64,000 bases of DNA from Streptomyces sporangiiformans (GCF_005768555.2 NZ_VCHX02000153.1:62001-126000), one strand, 5' to 3'. Numbered from the stretch's first letter, positions 1 through 8,252 are shown. Program-made: numbers and translations. The notes: generated by a model from the sequence alone, not told the origin.

Positions 1-1248
1 GAAGTCCATGGACTCCAGGATGACCGGGTTCTTGTCGTCGCTCAGCGTCTCACCGGTGGTGGTCTGCTTCAGGCCCATGACGGCGACGATGTCGCCGGCG
101 CCCACCGACTCGATCTCCTCACGCTTGTTCGCGTGCATGCGGTAGATCTTGCCGATGCGCTCCTTCTTGCCCTTGACCGAGTTCAGCACCGCGGTGCCGG
201 ACTGGAGGCGGCCCGAGTAGACCCGGACGAAGGTGAGCTTGCCGAGGTGCGGGTCGCTCATGATCTTGAACGCAAGCGCGGACAGCGGCTCCTCGTCGGA
301 CGGCTTGCGCTTGACGACCAGCTCCGGGTCCTTGACGTCGTGGCCCTCGATGGCCTCGACGTCCAGCGGAGTGGGCAGGTAGCGCACAACCGCGTCGAGC
401 AGGGGCTGGACGCCCTTGTTCTTGAACGCGGTGCCACAGAACACCGGGGTGACCGTGGTGTCGCTGGACTTGCCGGACGCGATGGTGATGCGACGGATCG
501 CGGCGTACAGCTGCTCCTCGGTGGGCTCCTCGCCCTCCAGGTACAGCTCCATGATCTCTTCGTCGTTCTCCGCCACGGCCTCGAGCAGCTTGCCGCGCCA
601 CTCCTCGGCGGCCTCGGCGTGCGTGGCCGGGATGTCGACGGTGTCGTACATCTCGCCCTTCGCCGCCTCGGCGGACCACACGAGCGCCTTCATGCGGACC
701 AGGTCCACAACGCCCTTGAAGTCGGCCTCGGCACCGATCGGCAGCTGCATGACGAGCGGCTGGGCGCCCAGACGGTCCGAGATCATGTCCACGCAGCGGT
801 GGAACTCGGCGCCGGTACGGTCCAGCTTGTTGACGAAGCAGATACGGGGCACGCCGTAACGGTCGGCCTGACGCCACACCGTCTCGGACTGGGGCTCGAC
901 ACCAGCGACACCGTCGAACACCGTCACGGCACCGTCGAGCACGCGCAGCGAGCGCTCCACCTCGACGGTGAAGTCGACGTGACCCGGGGTGTCGATGATG
1001 TTGATGGTGTAGTCGTTGTCCTCGAGCGGCCAGTGGCAGGTGGTCGCAGCAGACGTGATGGTGATACCACGCTCCTGCTCCTGCTCCATCCAGTCCATGG
1101 TGGCAGCGCCGTCGTGGACCTCACCGATCTTGTAAGAAACGCCGGTGTAGAACAGGATCCGCTCGGTGGTGGTCGTCTTGCCCGCGTCGATGTGGGCCAT
1201 GATCCCGATGTTGCGGACCTTGGCCAGGTCAAGTGAAGTGGTAGCCAT
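1..1248 (-). CDS. fusA: Elongation factor G, N-terminal 416 residues (3' part outside window)
   Basis: Translation GTPase that moves tRNA and mRNA through the ribosome and helps recycle it. The N-terminus [20 protein letters not shown] leads into the G1 loop [15 protein letters not shown] (about residues 18-32). The switch region [10 protein letters not shown], the G3 motif DTPGHVDF and the G4 motif NKLDR follow, in the canonical order. The ATG at 1246-1248 is the only start that gives this conserved N-terminus. About 416 of the usual 700 or so residues are present; the rest runs off the left edge. It is the last gene visible in the rpsL-rpsG-fusA operon, 39 bp after rpsG. Identification is certain. 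Confidence 0.98.
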   Translation of the reverse strand, partial: MATTSLDLAKVRNIGIMAHIDAGKTTTTERILFYTGVSYKIGEVHDGAATMDWMEQEQERGITITSAATTCHWPLEDNDYTINIIDTPGHVDFTVEVERSLRVLDGAVTVFDGVAGVEPQSETVWRQADRYGVPRICFVNKLDRTGAEFHRCVDMISDRLGAQPLVMQLPIGAEADFKGVVDLVRMKALVWSAEAAKGEMYDTVDIPATHAEAAEEWRGKLLEAVAENDEEIMELYLEGEEPTEEQLYAAIRRITIASGKSSDTTVTPVFCGTAFKNKGVQPLLDAVVRYLPTPLDVEAIEGHDVKDPELVVKRKPSDEEPLSALAFKIMSDPHLGKLTFVRVYSGRLQSGTAVLNSVKGKKERIGKIYRMHANKREEIESVGAGDIVAVMGLKQTTTGETLSDDKNPVILESMDF

Positions 1249-1287
1249 AAGGCTTCAGTCTTCTCTCGGTCTCGATGTGGGTAGCGA

Positions 1288-1758
1288 CTACCAGCGGTAG
1301 TGCGCGAAGGCCTTGTTGGACTCGGCCATCTTGTGGGTGTCCTCGCGCTTCTTGACGGCCGCGCCGAGGCCGTTCGAGGCGTCGAGAAGTTCGTTGAGCA
1401 GACGCTCGGTCATGGTCTTCTCGCGACGGGCGCGGGAGTAACCGACCAGCCAGCGCAGCGCCAGGGTGTTGGCGCGGCCGGGCTTGACCTCGACCGGCAC
1501 CTGGTAGGTGGCGCCACCGACACGGCGGGACTTGACCTCGAGGGTCGGCTTGATGTTCTCGAGAGCGCGCTTCAGCGTGATGACCGGGTCGTTGCCGGTC
1601 TTCTCGCGCAGGCCCTCCATGGCGCCGTAGACGATGCGCTCGGCGGTGGAGCGCTTGCCGTTCAGCAGCACCTTGTTGATGAGCGACGTGACAAGAGGAG
1701 AACCGTAGACCGGGTCGATGATGACCGGGCGCTTCGGGGCGGGGCCCTTACGAGGCAT
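1288..1758 (-). CDS. rpsG: 30S ribosomal protein S7
   Basis: Small-subunit protein that binds the 3' domain of 16S rRNA and nucleates assembly of the head; it lines the E site. The 156-residue product begins [12 protein letters not shown] and contains the family signature region around [17 protein letters not shown] and the conserved end [10 protein letters not shown], with the usual bacterial length. It starts two bases after the rpsL stop codon, which implies translational coupling, and fusA follows. In other bacteria S7 feeds back on str-operon translation; no such site was resolved here. Confidence 0.98.
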   Translation of the reverse strand: MPRKGPAPKRPVIIDPVYGSPLVTSLINKVLLNGKRSTAERIVYGAMEGLREKTGNDPVITLKRALENIKPTLEVKSRRVGGATYQVPVEVKPGRANTLALRWLVGYSRARREKTMTERLLNELLDASNGLGAAVKKREDTHKMAESNKAFAHYRW

Positions 1759-1760
1759 TC

Positions 1761-2132
1761 TTACTTCTCCTTCTTGGCGCCGTAGCGGGAACGGGCCTGC
1801 TTGCGGTTCTTGACACCCTGGGTGTCGAGGGAGCCACGGATGATCTTGTAGCGAACACCCGGCAGGTCCTTCACACGGCCGCCGCGCACGAGCACGATGG
1901 AGTGCTCCTGCAGGTTGTGTCCCTCACCCGGAATGTAAGCGGTGACCTCGATCCCGCTGGTCAGACGCACACGCGCGACCTTACGCAGGGCCGAGTTCGG
2001 CTTCTTCGGGGTGGTCGTGAACACACGCGTGCAGACGCCACGGCGCTGAGGGGAACCCTCAAGTGCGGGCGTCTTGTTCTTCTCGACCTTGTCCTGCCGG
2101 CCCTTCCGGACCAGCTGCTGGATCGTAGGCAC
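1761..2132 (-). CDS. rpsL: 30S ribosomal protein S12
   Basis: Decoding-centre protein of the small subunit. The GTG at 2130-2132 follows the Shine-Dalgarno-like GGAGAAG and gives a 123-residue protein beginning [20 protein letters not shown], the usual actinobacterial length. A longer open frame upstream lacks coding character and is not used. Lys43 (TPKKPNS) and Lys88 (GGRVKDLPG) are both the wild-type residues, so no classical streptomycin-resistance substitution is present. It is the first gene of the operon, preceded by a leader of about 190 nt from the promoter near 2328-2356. Confidence 0.97.
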   Translation of the reverse strand: MPTIQQLVRKGRQDKVEKNKTPALEGSPQRRGVCTRVFTTTPKKPNSALRKVARVRLTSGIEVTAYIPGEGHNLQEHSIVLVRGGRVKDLPGVRYKIIRGSLDTQGVKNRKQARSRYGAKKEK

Positions 2133-2327
2133 TACTTCTCCGGTTTCTGTGTGCCGAATCGTAAAGCTAACCTGGAACGTCGCCGACCCACGCGGTCGGG
2201 TGTGTCGAATCCTGCAGACTCCCGCCGCAAGGCGAAAAGGGCGCAAAATTACGGTGGCCAGTGACGGCTCCCTCTGCGGTCTGAAGGCACGCACGGGAGC
2301 CAGGGCACACCCCAGGCACAAGGTCTG

Positions 2328-2356
2328 AGCGTACCTACCTCAGGGACTTCGGTCAA
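2328..2356 (-). promoter_or_regulatory. Probable vegetative promoter of the rpsL-rpsG-fusA operon
   Basis: Reading the minus strand there is TTGACC (2356-2351), a 17-bp spacer, then TACGCT (2333-2328). This is close to the HrdB-type consensus TTGACn-17-TAnnnT, and transcription would begin near 2321. It is the only such match seen in the gap. The assignment is by pattern only. Confidence 0.65.
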
Positions 2357-2466
2357 AACAAATGCAGTCCAGCGCGACACGCCGGACTTCTCGGCGGCGA
2401 ATCACGACCCGAGTGCCCTCCCAATGCACCCGAAGTGCGCCCGAAGCGCCCCCTCGTGTTTCCGTT

Positions 2467-2482
2467 TGTGAGCCCCTGCACA
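2467..2482. promoter_or_regulatory. Possible Crp-type operator upstream of the Crp-like regulator
   Basis: The sequence TGTGA-GCCCCT-GCACA differs from the classical Crp palindrome TGTGA-N6-TCACA at one position. It lies about 70 bp before the start of a Crp/Fnr-family gene, where an autoregulatory site would be expected. Short motifs of this kind also occur by chance. Confidence 0.4.
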
Positions 2483-2553
2483 CGCATTGGGTGTTCATGC
2501 CATACGCACATTCAGTACCTTGATCGGTCCGCTGCGTGACGATCGGGGGCCGT

Positions 2554-3267
2554 ATGACGGAGGCGTACTTACCGGGCGGGGGCCTGGACGACCAGGTGCC
2601 CTTTCTGGCCCGGCTGGAGCGCGAGGAGCGCACGGCGCTGCTGGCACTGGGACACGAGCTGGGTTTCTCGCCCCGTGTCGTGATCCTGCATGAGCGCGAA
2701 CCGTCGTCGCATGTCCTCCTCGTCGTCGAGGGCTGGTCCAAGGTGACCGCGGCCGCACCCAACGGTTATGAGGCGCTGCTCGCGCTGCGTGGTCCCGGCG
2801 ACATCATCGGCGAGTCCGCCGCGCTGACCGGGCGACCGCGCTCGGCGACGGTGACCGCGCTGGAACAGGTGCGCGCGGTCGCAGTGGAACGCGAGCGCTT
2901 CACCGACTTCCTCACCCACTCGCCCGCGGTGTCGTTCGCTCTGCTCGGCCTCACGTCCGACCGCACACGCGCGGCCGACCGACGGCGGCTGGAGTTCGCG
3001 TCCATGAGCGTGCGGGAACGATTCGCCGTCCTGCTGCTGGACCTGGCCCGCGCCCATGGCCGTCGTACCGCCGAGGGCATCGAGCTCTCCGTGCCCCTGA
3101 GCAAGCAGGAGCTGGCCGGATCCGTCGGCGCGTCCCGCGAGATGGTCCAGCGCTTGCTGAAAGAGCTGCGCACGCGCCAGGTGGTGACCACCGGCCGACG
3201 CACGCTGCTCATCGCCCGTCCGGACATCCTGCGCCGCATCGCCCGCTCCGAGCATCCGGATTTCTGA
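2554..3267 (+). CDS. Crp/Fnr-family transcriptional regulator with intact cNMP-binding cassette
   Basis: A 237-residue protein with an N-terminal cyclic-nucleotide-binding fold (about 15-130) and a C-terminal winged helix. The phosphate-binding cassette GDIIGESAALTGRPRSATV (residues 82-100) keeps the Glu (E87) and Arg-Ser pair (R96, S97) that contact ribose and phosphate in true cNMP sensors. The DNA-binding part has LSKQELAGSVGASREMVQRL as its helix-turn-helix. Start choice: ATG 2554 follows GGGGG; GTG 2536 is an alternative. Codon 6 is TTA (2569-2571), the rare leucine codon read by bldA tRNA, so translation may be developmentally limited. It heads a plus-strand block containing a nucleotide cyclase and is a likely receptor for that enzyme's product (inference). 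Confidence 0.88.
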   Translation: MTEAYLPGGGLDDQVPFLARLEREERTALLALGHELGFSPRVVILHEREPSSHVLLVVEGWSKVTAAAPNGYEALLALRGPGDIIGESAALTGRPRSATVTALEQVRAVAVERERFTDFLTHSPAVSFALLGLTSDRTRAADRRRLEFASMSVRERFAVLLLDLARAHGRRTAEGIELSVPLSKQELAGSVGASREMVQRLLKELRTRQVVTTGRRTLLIARPDILRRIARSEHPDF

Positions 3268-3283
3268 GCTCTCAGCCCAGGGA

Positions 3284-3331
3284 CTTCAGCCCGGGCGCTT
3301 CAGCCCGGGCGCTTCAGCCCGGGCGCTTCAG
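3284..3331. repeat. Tandem 14-bp repeat, three exact copies plus a partial one
   Basis: The unit CTTCAGCCCGGGCG occurs at 3284-3297, 3298-3311 and 3312-3325, followed by CTTCAG. A diverged copy may precede it. Each unit contains the palindrome GCCCGGGC. It lies between the Crp-like gene and the cyclase gene, just after the former's stop codon. Confidence 0.9.
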
Positions 3332-3432
3332 TGCACACGGTCACAGTTCGAGTGCGTCATCCTCCCTCACGGCTCCGGGCCGTTCGTCGCCAAGCTGCTG
3401 CACGGCACAGCTTCCCCGGCCGAGAGGTGACC

Positions 3433-4260
3433 ATGACCGACCCCGTGAGCAGGACGATCCTTCTGCTCGACATTGAGAAGTACAGCGACCGGGACGATGT
3501 GGAGCAGGCGTATCTGCGCCGCATGCTCTACGGCATCACGGACCGCGTTCTGGAAAGCGCCGGCATCGATGAGACCCGGCGCCTGCGCGCCGACCGCGGC
3601 GACTCGGTCATGGAGCTGATCGACGCCGGTGCCTCGATGACCGCGCTGCTCCGCGCCCTGCTGACCGAGGCGCCTGTGGAACTGCGTGCGGTGAACCGCA
3701 CGGCGTCGAAGTCCGCGCAGATCAGGCTGCGAGCCGTGCTCGCCACCGGGTACGTCGCGATCGACGAGCTCGACGGCTGGGTCGGATCCGACCTCAACCA
3801 CGCCTGCCGGCTGCTCGACGGCGCCGTCCTGCGCACGGCGCTGAGGGAGCGCCCGGACGACTTCGCCCTGTGCGTCTCGGAGAGCGTGCACCACGGAATC
3901 GTCCAGCACGACTATCCGGGCATCCCCAGGGACGACTTCCACGCGGTCACGATGTCCAGCAAGAACGGGCCCCTGCGGGCGTGGCTGCACGGGCCGGTGC
4001 CTGAGGACGCGAAAGCCGCCGAGGTCGCCGACGTTCCCGATGTCGCCGAGGGCGCCGAGGATCAACCCGCCGCGCCGAGCCAACCGGCCGCGTCTTCCAG
4101 CCCCGCCTCCGCCCCCGCCTCCGTCAACTTCTTCGGCGGCTCCCCTTCCTTCGGCGGCAGCTTCGTGAACGGCGACCAGCACGGTGTGTCCGGCGGAACC
4201 GTGCACGGAGATGTGCACCTCGGAGGCAGCGGCTCCGGCGGACGGGGTGAGCGGGAATGA
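3433..4260 (+). CDS. Divergent class III nucleotide cyclase-domain protein
   Basis: A 275-residue protein; ATG 3433 follows GAGAGGTG at 3424-3429. Residues 8-190 match the class III adenylate/guanylate cyclase pattern. LLLDIEKYSD gives the first metal-binding Asp (D13), RADRGDSVM the second (D57), and GSDLNHACRLLDG the transition-state Asn122 and Arg126, spaced four apart as in known cyclases. All four expected catalytic positions are therefore present, so it is probably active; the base used is unknown. A Pro/Ala/Ser-rich linker (190-230) leads to a glycine-rich tail FGGSFVNGDQHGVSGG (240-255 region) also found in the next protein. Its stop overlaps the next start (ATGA), so the two are probably co-translated. 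Divergent cyclases of this kind make the messenger in Pycsar anti-phage systems. Confidence 0.75.
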   Translation: MTDPVSRTILLLDIEKYSDRDDVEQAYLRRMLYGITDRVLESAGIDETRRLRADRGDSVMELIDAGASMTALLRALLTEAPVELRAVNRTASKSAQIRLRAVLATGYVAIDELDGWVGSDLNHACRLLDGAVLRTALRERPDDFALCVSESVHHGIVQHDYPGIPRDDFHAVTMSSKNGPLRAWLHGPVPEDAKAAEVADVPDVAEGAEDQPAAPSQPAASSSPASAPASVNFFGGSPSFGGSFVNGDQHGVSGGTVHGDVHLGGSGSGGRGERE

Positions 4261-6467
4261 CGACCGAAGCCCCGGATTCCGAGAGCACCGAGCACGCCGA
4301 CAACGCCGAGACCACCAAGAACACCGAACACGCCGAGAACAAGGAGGAAGAACAGGATCGACCGCAGGACGCGTGGTCCGCCCGACGGGACCTGGTGGAC
4401 CACAGCCCGAAGTCCATGCACGTCGGCGCCAACTCGCGCTTCGGCGGCAGCCTGGTCGCCGGAGACCAGCACGGCGTGTCCGGCGGCCTGGTCGCCGGAG
4501 ACGTGATCATGGGCGGCAAGACGGAGATCTATCACTTCGGGGTCTCCGCCGCGGGCGGCCATGGCTCCGGCGAGGTGCCACCAGCGACGCTGGACCGTCT
4601 CGCCCCGTACTTCGTCGCCGAAGAGAGCGTCTTCGAGGGCCTTGTGACACGGCTTCGTACGGAACGTGTCGTCGTACTCTCCGGCCCCCACTTCACCGGC
4701 CGGCGTACCGCCGCCCTGATGCTGCTCCACCGCCTCGGTGTGTCCCCGGTCCGCACCCTGGTCCGCGACACCACTCCGGAGCAGCTCGTCCAGCAGCTCA
4801 GCGACGACAAGCACCCGGCGCGCGGATATGTGCTGTGCGATCTGACCACCCGCCGCGACCAGCCGCTGCGGGAACCGCATCTCCTCGCCGCTCGCGATCA
4901 ACTGTCCAAGGACGACGGCTACTTGGTCATCACCGTCGGCCCCACGGCGGCCCTGGAGGACATTTCCCCCGTCCGCTGGAAGCCGCCGAGCCCCGGCGAC
5001 GTGCTGACGGCGCACCTGCGTGTGCTGACCGACGAGGCCACGGCACACCGGCTGCTGACGCTGCCCGCTGTCGCGGAATTCCTCGGACGCGACCACCAGT
5101 TGCGCGAAGTCGCGGAGTTCGCGAAGACCCTCAAGCGGTACGCGGACGGGGAGGTCGACGAGGCAGCCGTCAGGAACTTCTCGCTGTTCAGCCTCGAAAA
5201 CCAGGTCCAGGAGTGGTTCGAGGAGGACGAGGAGCAGGTCCCCTTGCGGGACAAGGCGTTCCTCGTCGCGCTGGCCGCCTTCGACGGAGGCCCGTACGCC
5301 CTCACGGCCGAGCTGAGCGACCTGCTCTACGCCTTCCTCCAGGGCACCGAGAACTCCGCTGTCCGCCCGCGGGTCCCCGTCTTCGGGACACATATCGGCA
5401 AGCGCCTGCAACTCGCGCGCGCCGAGCGCTTCAAGGAGGAGGAGAGTACGGAGTGGGGCCCGGTCATCCAGTCCAAGGCCGCCTTCCGCGACGACCGCGT
5501 CTCGCTCGTCCTGCTGCGCGAGGTGTGGACCGGCCACCCCTCGGCCCGGCCCGCCCTGGTCCACTGGCTCCAGCGGCTCGCCGACGACGGAAGGCCCCTG
5601 GTCCGCACCCGCGCGGCGTCGACCGTCGCCGTCCTCGCGTACACGGACCTGCCCTCCACCATGGCCCTGGTCATCGAACCATGGGCCACGTCCCGCCTGT
5701 TCCGCCGACGCCTCGTCGCCGTCAACGCGTTGACACTCGCGCATCTGCTCGACGCACCCAACATCCCGCGCATCCTCGACGCCTGGTGCGAGAGCGACGA
5801 CGAAGGCATGTGCTGGGTGGCGATCCGCGCGTACGGGCTGATCGGCGCGGAGCGGCCGGAACAGACACTCGCCGCGCTCCGGAACGCCATCCGCAAGCAG
5901 TACGAACGACCGGGGCACGACGGCGACAGCAACAGGGACGGTGACGGGGACGGGGACGGCGTTGACGATCTCATGGTGAAACAGCTCGCGCAGTCGGTGG
6001 AGTTGCTGCTGCTCTCGCCCGCCGGTGACCAGGTCCTCACTGAACTGCTGCGCACGCTCGACGACGACCGGGCCGTCCACGACCTCGCCCTGAGCGGCTT
6101 CCTCAGCGCGTGTCGGCGGCGAAAGGACGACGAGCGGCACGGGCAGCCGCTGGTTCTCGACTGGTACGCCACCTCGGCGGCGGACGGCGGCCGCGCGGCC
6201 GGGGGCATCGCACGGCTCTGGCGCGCGGCGCTCGACGACCGCCGGCACACGCGGGACGCGCTCGAGGAGCTGACCGCGTGGATCCATACCGCCGACCGGG
6301 ACCCCGAGGCGGAAAGGGCGCTCGCCCGCCTGCTGCCGAGCCTGGCCGGCACCGCTGCCGAACACCAGCGCCTGAGTCATCTGCTGCGCACCATGCGCGG
6401 CGAGGACAGTCCGCCCCCGCCGGACGTCGCGGCCCGTCTGCTCACCACTCTTTCGGCCCGCCACTGA
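4257..6467 (+). CDS. Large P-loop NTPase-like protein with helical-repeat C-terminus
   Basis: A 736-residue protein of no named family that I can assign. Residues 1-50 are acidic and low in complexity. Residues 61-87 carry the glycine-rich motif FGGSLVAGDQHGVSGG shared with the cyclase. A P-loop-like segment follows: VVVLSGPHFTGRRTAALM (138-155) with Arg where Walker A has Lys, and a possible Walker B GYVLCDLTT near 189-197. The remaining 450 residues look like paired alpha helices of HEAT/ARM type and contain an Asp-Gly run near 560-575. The layout recalls STAND-type sensor NTPases. It is coupled to the cyclase by a 4-bp overlap. A role as sensor or scaffold for the cyclase is inference. Confidence 0.6.
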   Translation: MTTEAPDSESTEHADNAETTKNTEHAENKEEEQDRPQDAWSARRDLVDHSPKSMHVGANSRFGGSLVAGDQHGVSGGLVAGDVIMGGKTEIYHFGVSAAGGHGSGEVPPATLDRLAPYFVAEESVFEGLVTRLRTERVVVLSGPHFTGRRTAALMLLHRLGVSPVRTLVRDTTPEQLVQQLSDDKHPARGYVLCDLTTRRDQPLREPHLLAARDQLSKDDGYLVITVGPTAALEDISPVRWKPPSPGDVLTAHLRVLTDEATAHRLLTLPAVAEFLGRDHQLREVAEFAKTLKRYADGEVDEAAVRNFSLFSLENQVQEWFEEDEEQVPLRDKAFLVALAAFDGGPYALTAELSDLLYAFLQGTENSAVRPRVPVFGTHIGKRLQLARAERFKEEESTEWGPVIQSKAAFRDDRVSLVLLREVWTGHPSARPALVHWLQRLADDGRPLVRTRAASTVAVLAYTDLPSTMALVIEPWATSRLFRRRLVAVNALTLAHLLDAPNIPRILDAWCESDDEGMCWVAIRAYGLIGAERPEQTLAALRNAIRKQYERPGHDGDSNRDGDGDGDGVDDLMVKQLAQSVELLLLSPAGDQVLTELLRTLDDDRAVHDLALSGFLSACRRRKDDERHGQPLVLDWYATSAADGGRAAGGIARLWRAALDDRRHTRDALEELTAWIHTADRDPEAERALARLLPSLAGTAAEHQRLSHLLRTMRGEDSPPPPDVAARLLTTLSARH

Positions 6468-6537
6468 ACGGCCGTTGAGCCATCGAACCGCACGCCCCAC
6501 CCCGTCGACGTACGAACCCGCCAAGGAGGCAAGCGTC

Positions 6538-7695
6538 ATGGCTGACTTCCGCCAGCCGCCGGACTGGCAGCAACCCGCCGGCCGGCACTCACCCCTGGTC
6601 GATCCCGTCATCACCGTGCGGCAGCTCTCGCGGTTCGGGTTCTCCCGCCGGTCCCTGACCCGAATCGATCACGCCCTGGTCTTCTCCACCTCCAAGGGCG
6701 GATACGAGGCCTATCCGCCGCCCCTGCGGCCGAGCCGCGGAGAGGTGGCCACGAAGCGCTACACCGCGGTGTACGAGGTGGACATGGGCGTCCACCCCCA
6801 CCAGGCCGAACTCTGCCTGCCCAGCGACAACGACGCCTTCGAGTTCACGGCCGCCGTCGATCTGTCCTGGCAGGTGGTCGATCCTGCCGCCTTCGTGCGG
6901 AGCGGCCACCGGGACGTGCCGGTCCTGCTTCTCGGCGAACTGCAGCAGGCCGCTCGCCCCCTCACCCGCCGCTTCGCCATTCATGACAGCGCCAGAGCCG
7001 AGGCGGAGTTGCTCAGCGTCCTTGCCGGGCAGGCCTCGCCCGGTGCGACCGCCGGTCTGACTGTGATCTGGACGCTGCGGCTCCGCCGTGATCAGCAGGA
7101 GATCGACCACCAGCAACGCCTGCAGTCCATCGAGCATGCCTCCGCCGAGCAGATACGCACCGAGCAGAGCGGTATCGAGTACGACATCGCGCTCGACCGG
7201 CGCACCCGCCACCAGGACGAACTCCAGGTCGGGCGGGCCATGGATCACGGCCGGCTGGACCAGGAGCTCACGCTCCAGCGACAGAGGTGGCAGCAGGAGC
7301 AGGACCTGCTGCGGATCCGTCATCAGACAGAGCTCCAGCGGGAGGAGGCCGAGAAGATCGAGCACTACCAGAAGTACCTGGAAGAAGGCGGCGTCCGGGC
7401 CTGGGCCATGCATCTCAACGCGCATCCCGAGGACTCGAAGCTCGTCATCAACAGCATGCGCGACGATCAACTCCGGCTGATCGAATCCAAGATGGAGCTG
7501 GTGAAACAGCTGCTGGGCGGCGACGGCGCCGAGGACTACGAGCTGGAAGCACCCAAGCAGATGGCCCTGGAGGCCTTGTACGAGATCTTCAACCAGCGCC
7601 TTCCGGGGATACCTCAAGGCCAGTCGCCGGCTCCCCCGCCGGGTACCCTCTCACCGTCATCAGAGGTGGCGCCGCGAGAGGACTCCCCCTCATGA
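6538..7695 (+). CDS. SPFH/band-7-like coiled-coil protein
   Basis: A 385-residue protein; ATG 6538 sits 8 bp after a near-perfect AAGGAGG (6523-6529), which decides the start. Residues about 30-190 resemble an SPFH/band-7 domain: a short beta segment YTAVYEVDMGVHPHQ, then FTAAVDLSWQVVDPAAFV and a helix where prohibitin-like proteins have theirs. Residues about 190-300 are a charged Gln/Glu/Arg coiled coil and the tail is Pro/Ser-rich. There is no obvious N-terminal membrane anchor, unlike flotillins. It could form an oligomer that organises the neighbouring membrane protein, with whose gene it overlaps by 4 bp. Assignment rests on pattern, not alignment. Confidence 0.55.
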   Translation: MADFRQPPDWQQPAGRHSPLVDPVITVRQLSRFGFSRRSLTRIDHALVFSTSKGGYEAYPPPLRPSRGEVATKRYTAVYEVDMGVHPHQAELCLPSDNDAFEFTAAVDLSWQVVDPAAFVRSGHRDVPVLLLGELQQAARPLTRRFAIHDSARAEAELLSVLAGQASPGATAGLTVIWTLRLRRDQQEIDHQQRLQSIEHASAEQIRTEQSGIEYDIALDRRTRHQDELQVGRAMDHGRLDQELTLQRQRWQQEQDLLRIRHQTELQREEAEKIEHYQKYLEEGGVRAWAMHLNAHPEDSKLVINSMRDDQLRLIESKMELVKQLLGGDGAEDYELEAPKQMALEALYEIFNQRLPGIPQGQSPAPPPGTLSPSSEVAPREDSPS

Positions 7696-8252
7696 CCGGC
7701 GCGGACTCCCGGATTCGCGTTCCCGCGCCGGTTCCCCCGCCGGTCCCCGTGGCCGTGCCCGCGCCGGGCTTCGGCACAGCGGAACACCTGCTCGCCGACC
7801 TGCGCTCCGAGATCGCCCGCGCGGACGCCAAAGCAGCCGTACTGGTGGCTGCCCTCGGCGTGGCCGCGGGCGTCTTCAGCGGACTGCTGGCCACGCGAGA
7901 GTGGACACCGGCCGACCTCTCCGCGCTCGGCGGTTCGGCGTGGTGGTCAGGCGTGTTCGCGCTGGCCCTGGCACTTCTCGCGCTGCTCATGGCCGTACTG
8001 CCGCGCTACGGCAGCCGCAGGTGGGCACCGGGCACCCCGTTGTCGTACTTCGGTGACATCCAACAGGCCGCGCTCAGCGGCCACTTGGCGCAAGCACTGG
8101 CCGAGACCGAGAGTGTCCCGGCGGCCGGCGCGATCGCGGCCCTGACCGAGAACAGCCGTATCGCCGCGCGCAAACACCAGTGGATACGCACCGGGCTGAT
8201 CGCCTTCGGCGCCGCCGTTGTGCTGCTCCCCGGCTCCCTGCTCATCGGCTGA
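7692..8252 (+). CDS. Pycsar-effector-like (PycTM-type) three-helix membrane protein
   Basis: A 186-residue membrane protein whose ATG overlaps the previous stop (ATGA). After a Pro-rich N-terminus it has a helix ending in RSEIARADAKAAVLVAALG (residues 39-57), the ADxKA motif that I recall from the Pycsar effector domain (PF18967), running straight into TM1 (about 48-66). TM2 is about 83-104, then a soluble segment, and TM3 about 165-186 at the extreme C-terminus. That matches PycTM-type effectors, which damage the inner membrane when the cognate cyclase is triggered. No cNMP pocket is visible in it, so the ligand may be bound elsewhere. The cyclase three genes upstream makes the assignment more likely. 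Confidence 0.65.
   Translation: MTGADSRIRVPAPVPPPVPVAVPAPGFGTAEHLLADLRSEIARADAKAAVLVAALGVAAGVFSGLLATREWTPADLSALGGSAWWSGVFALALALLALLMAVLPRYGSRRWAPGTPLSYFGDIQQAALSGHLAQALAETESVPAAGAIAALTENSRIAARKHQWIRTGLIAFGAAVVLLPGSLLIG

Larger units (their letters stand above)
2133..2553. other. Divergent intergenic region between rpsL and the Crp-like gene
   Basis: This 421-bp gap separates the minus-strand str operon from the plus-strand block. It holds the rpsL leader and its promoter (2328-2356) and a Crp-type palindrome (2467-2482) upstream of the regulator gene. Short open frames in it have no credible start site or codon pattern. I saw no convincing sigma-70 promoter for the rightward gene. Confidence 0.7.

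Noticed and set aside
2340-2762. Minus-strand 140-codon frame upstream of rpsL
   Set aside because: It lies over the intergenic region and the Crp-like gene start, lacks a ribosome binding site and is Arg/Ser-rich shadow sequence.
4062-6614. 850-codon minus-strand open frame opposite the NTPase-like gene
   Set aside because: It runs opposite two coupled plus-strand genes with good starts, and its translation is Arg/Val/Gly-rich shadow sequence with no domain.
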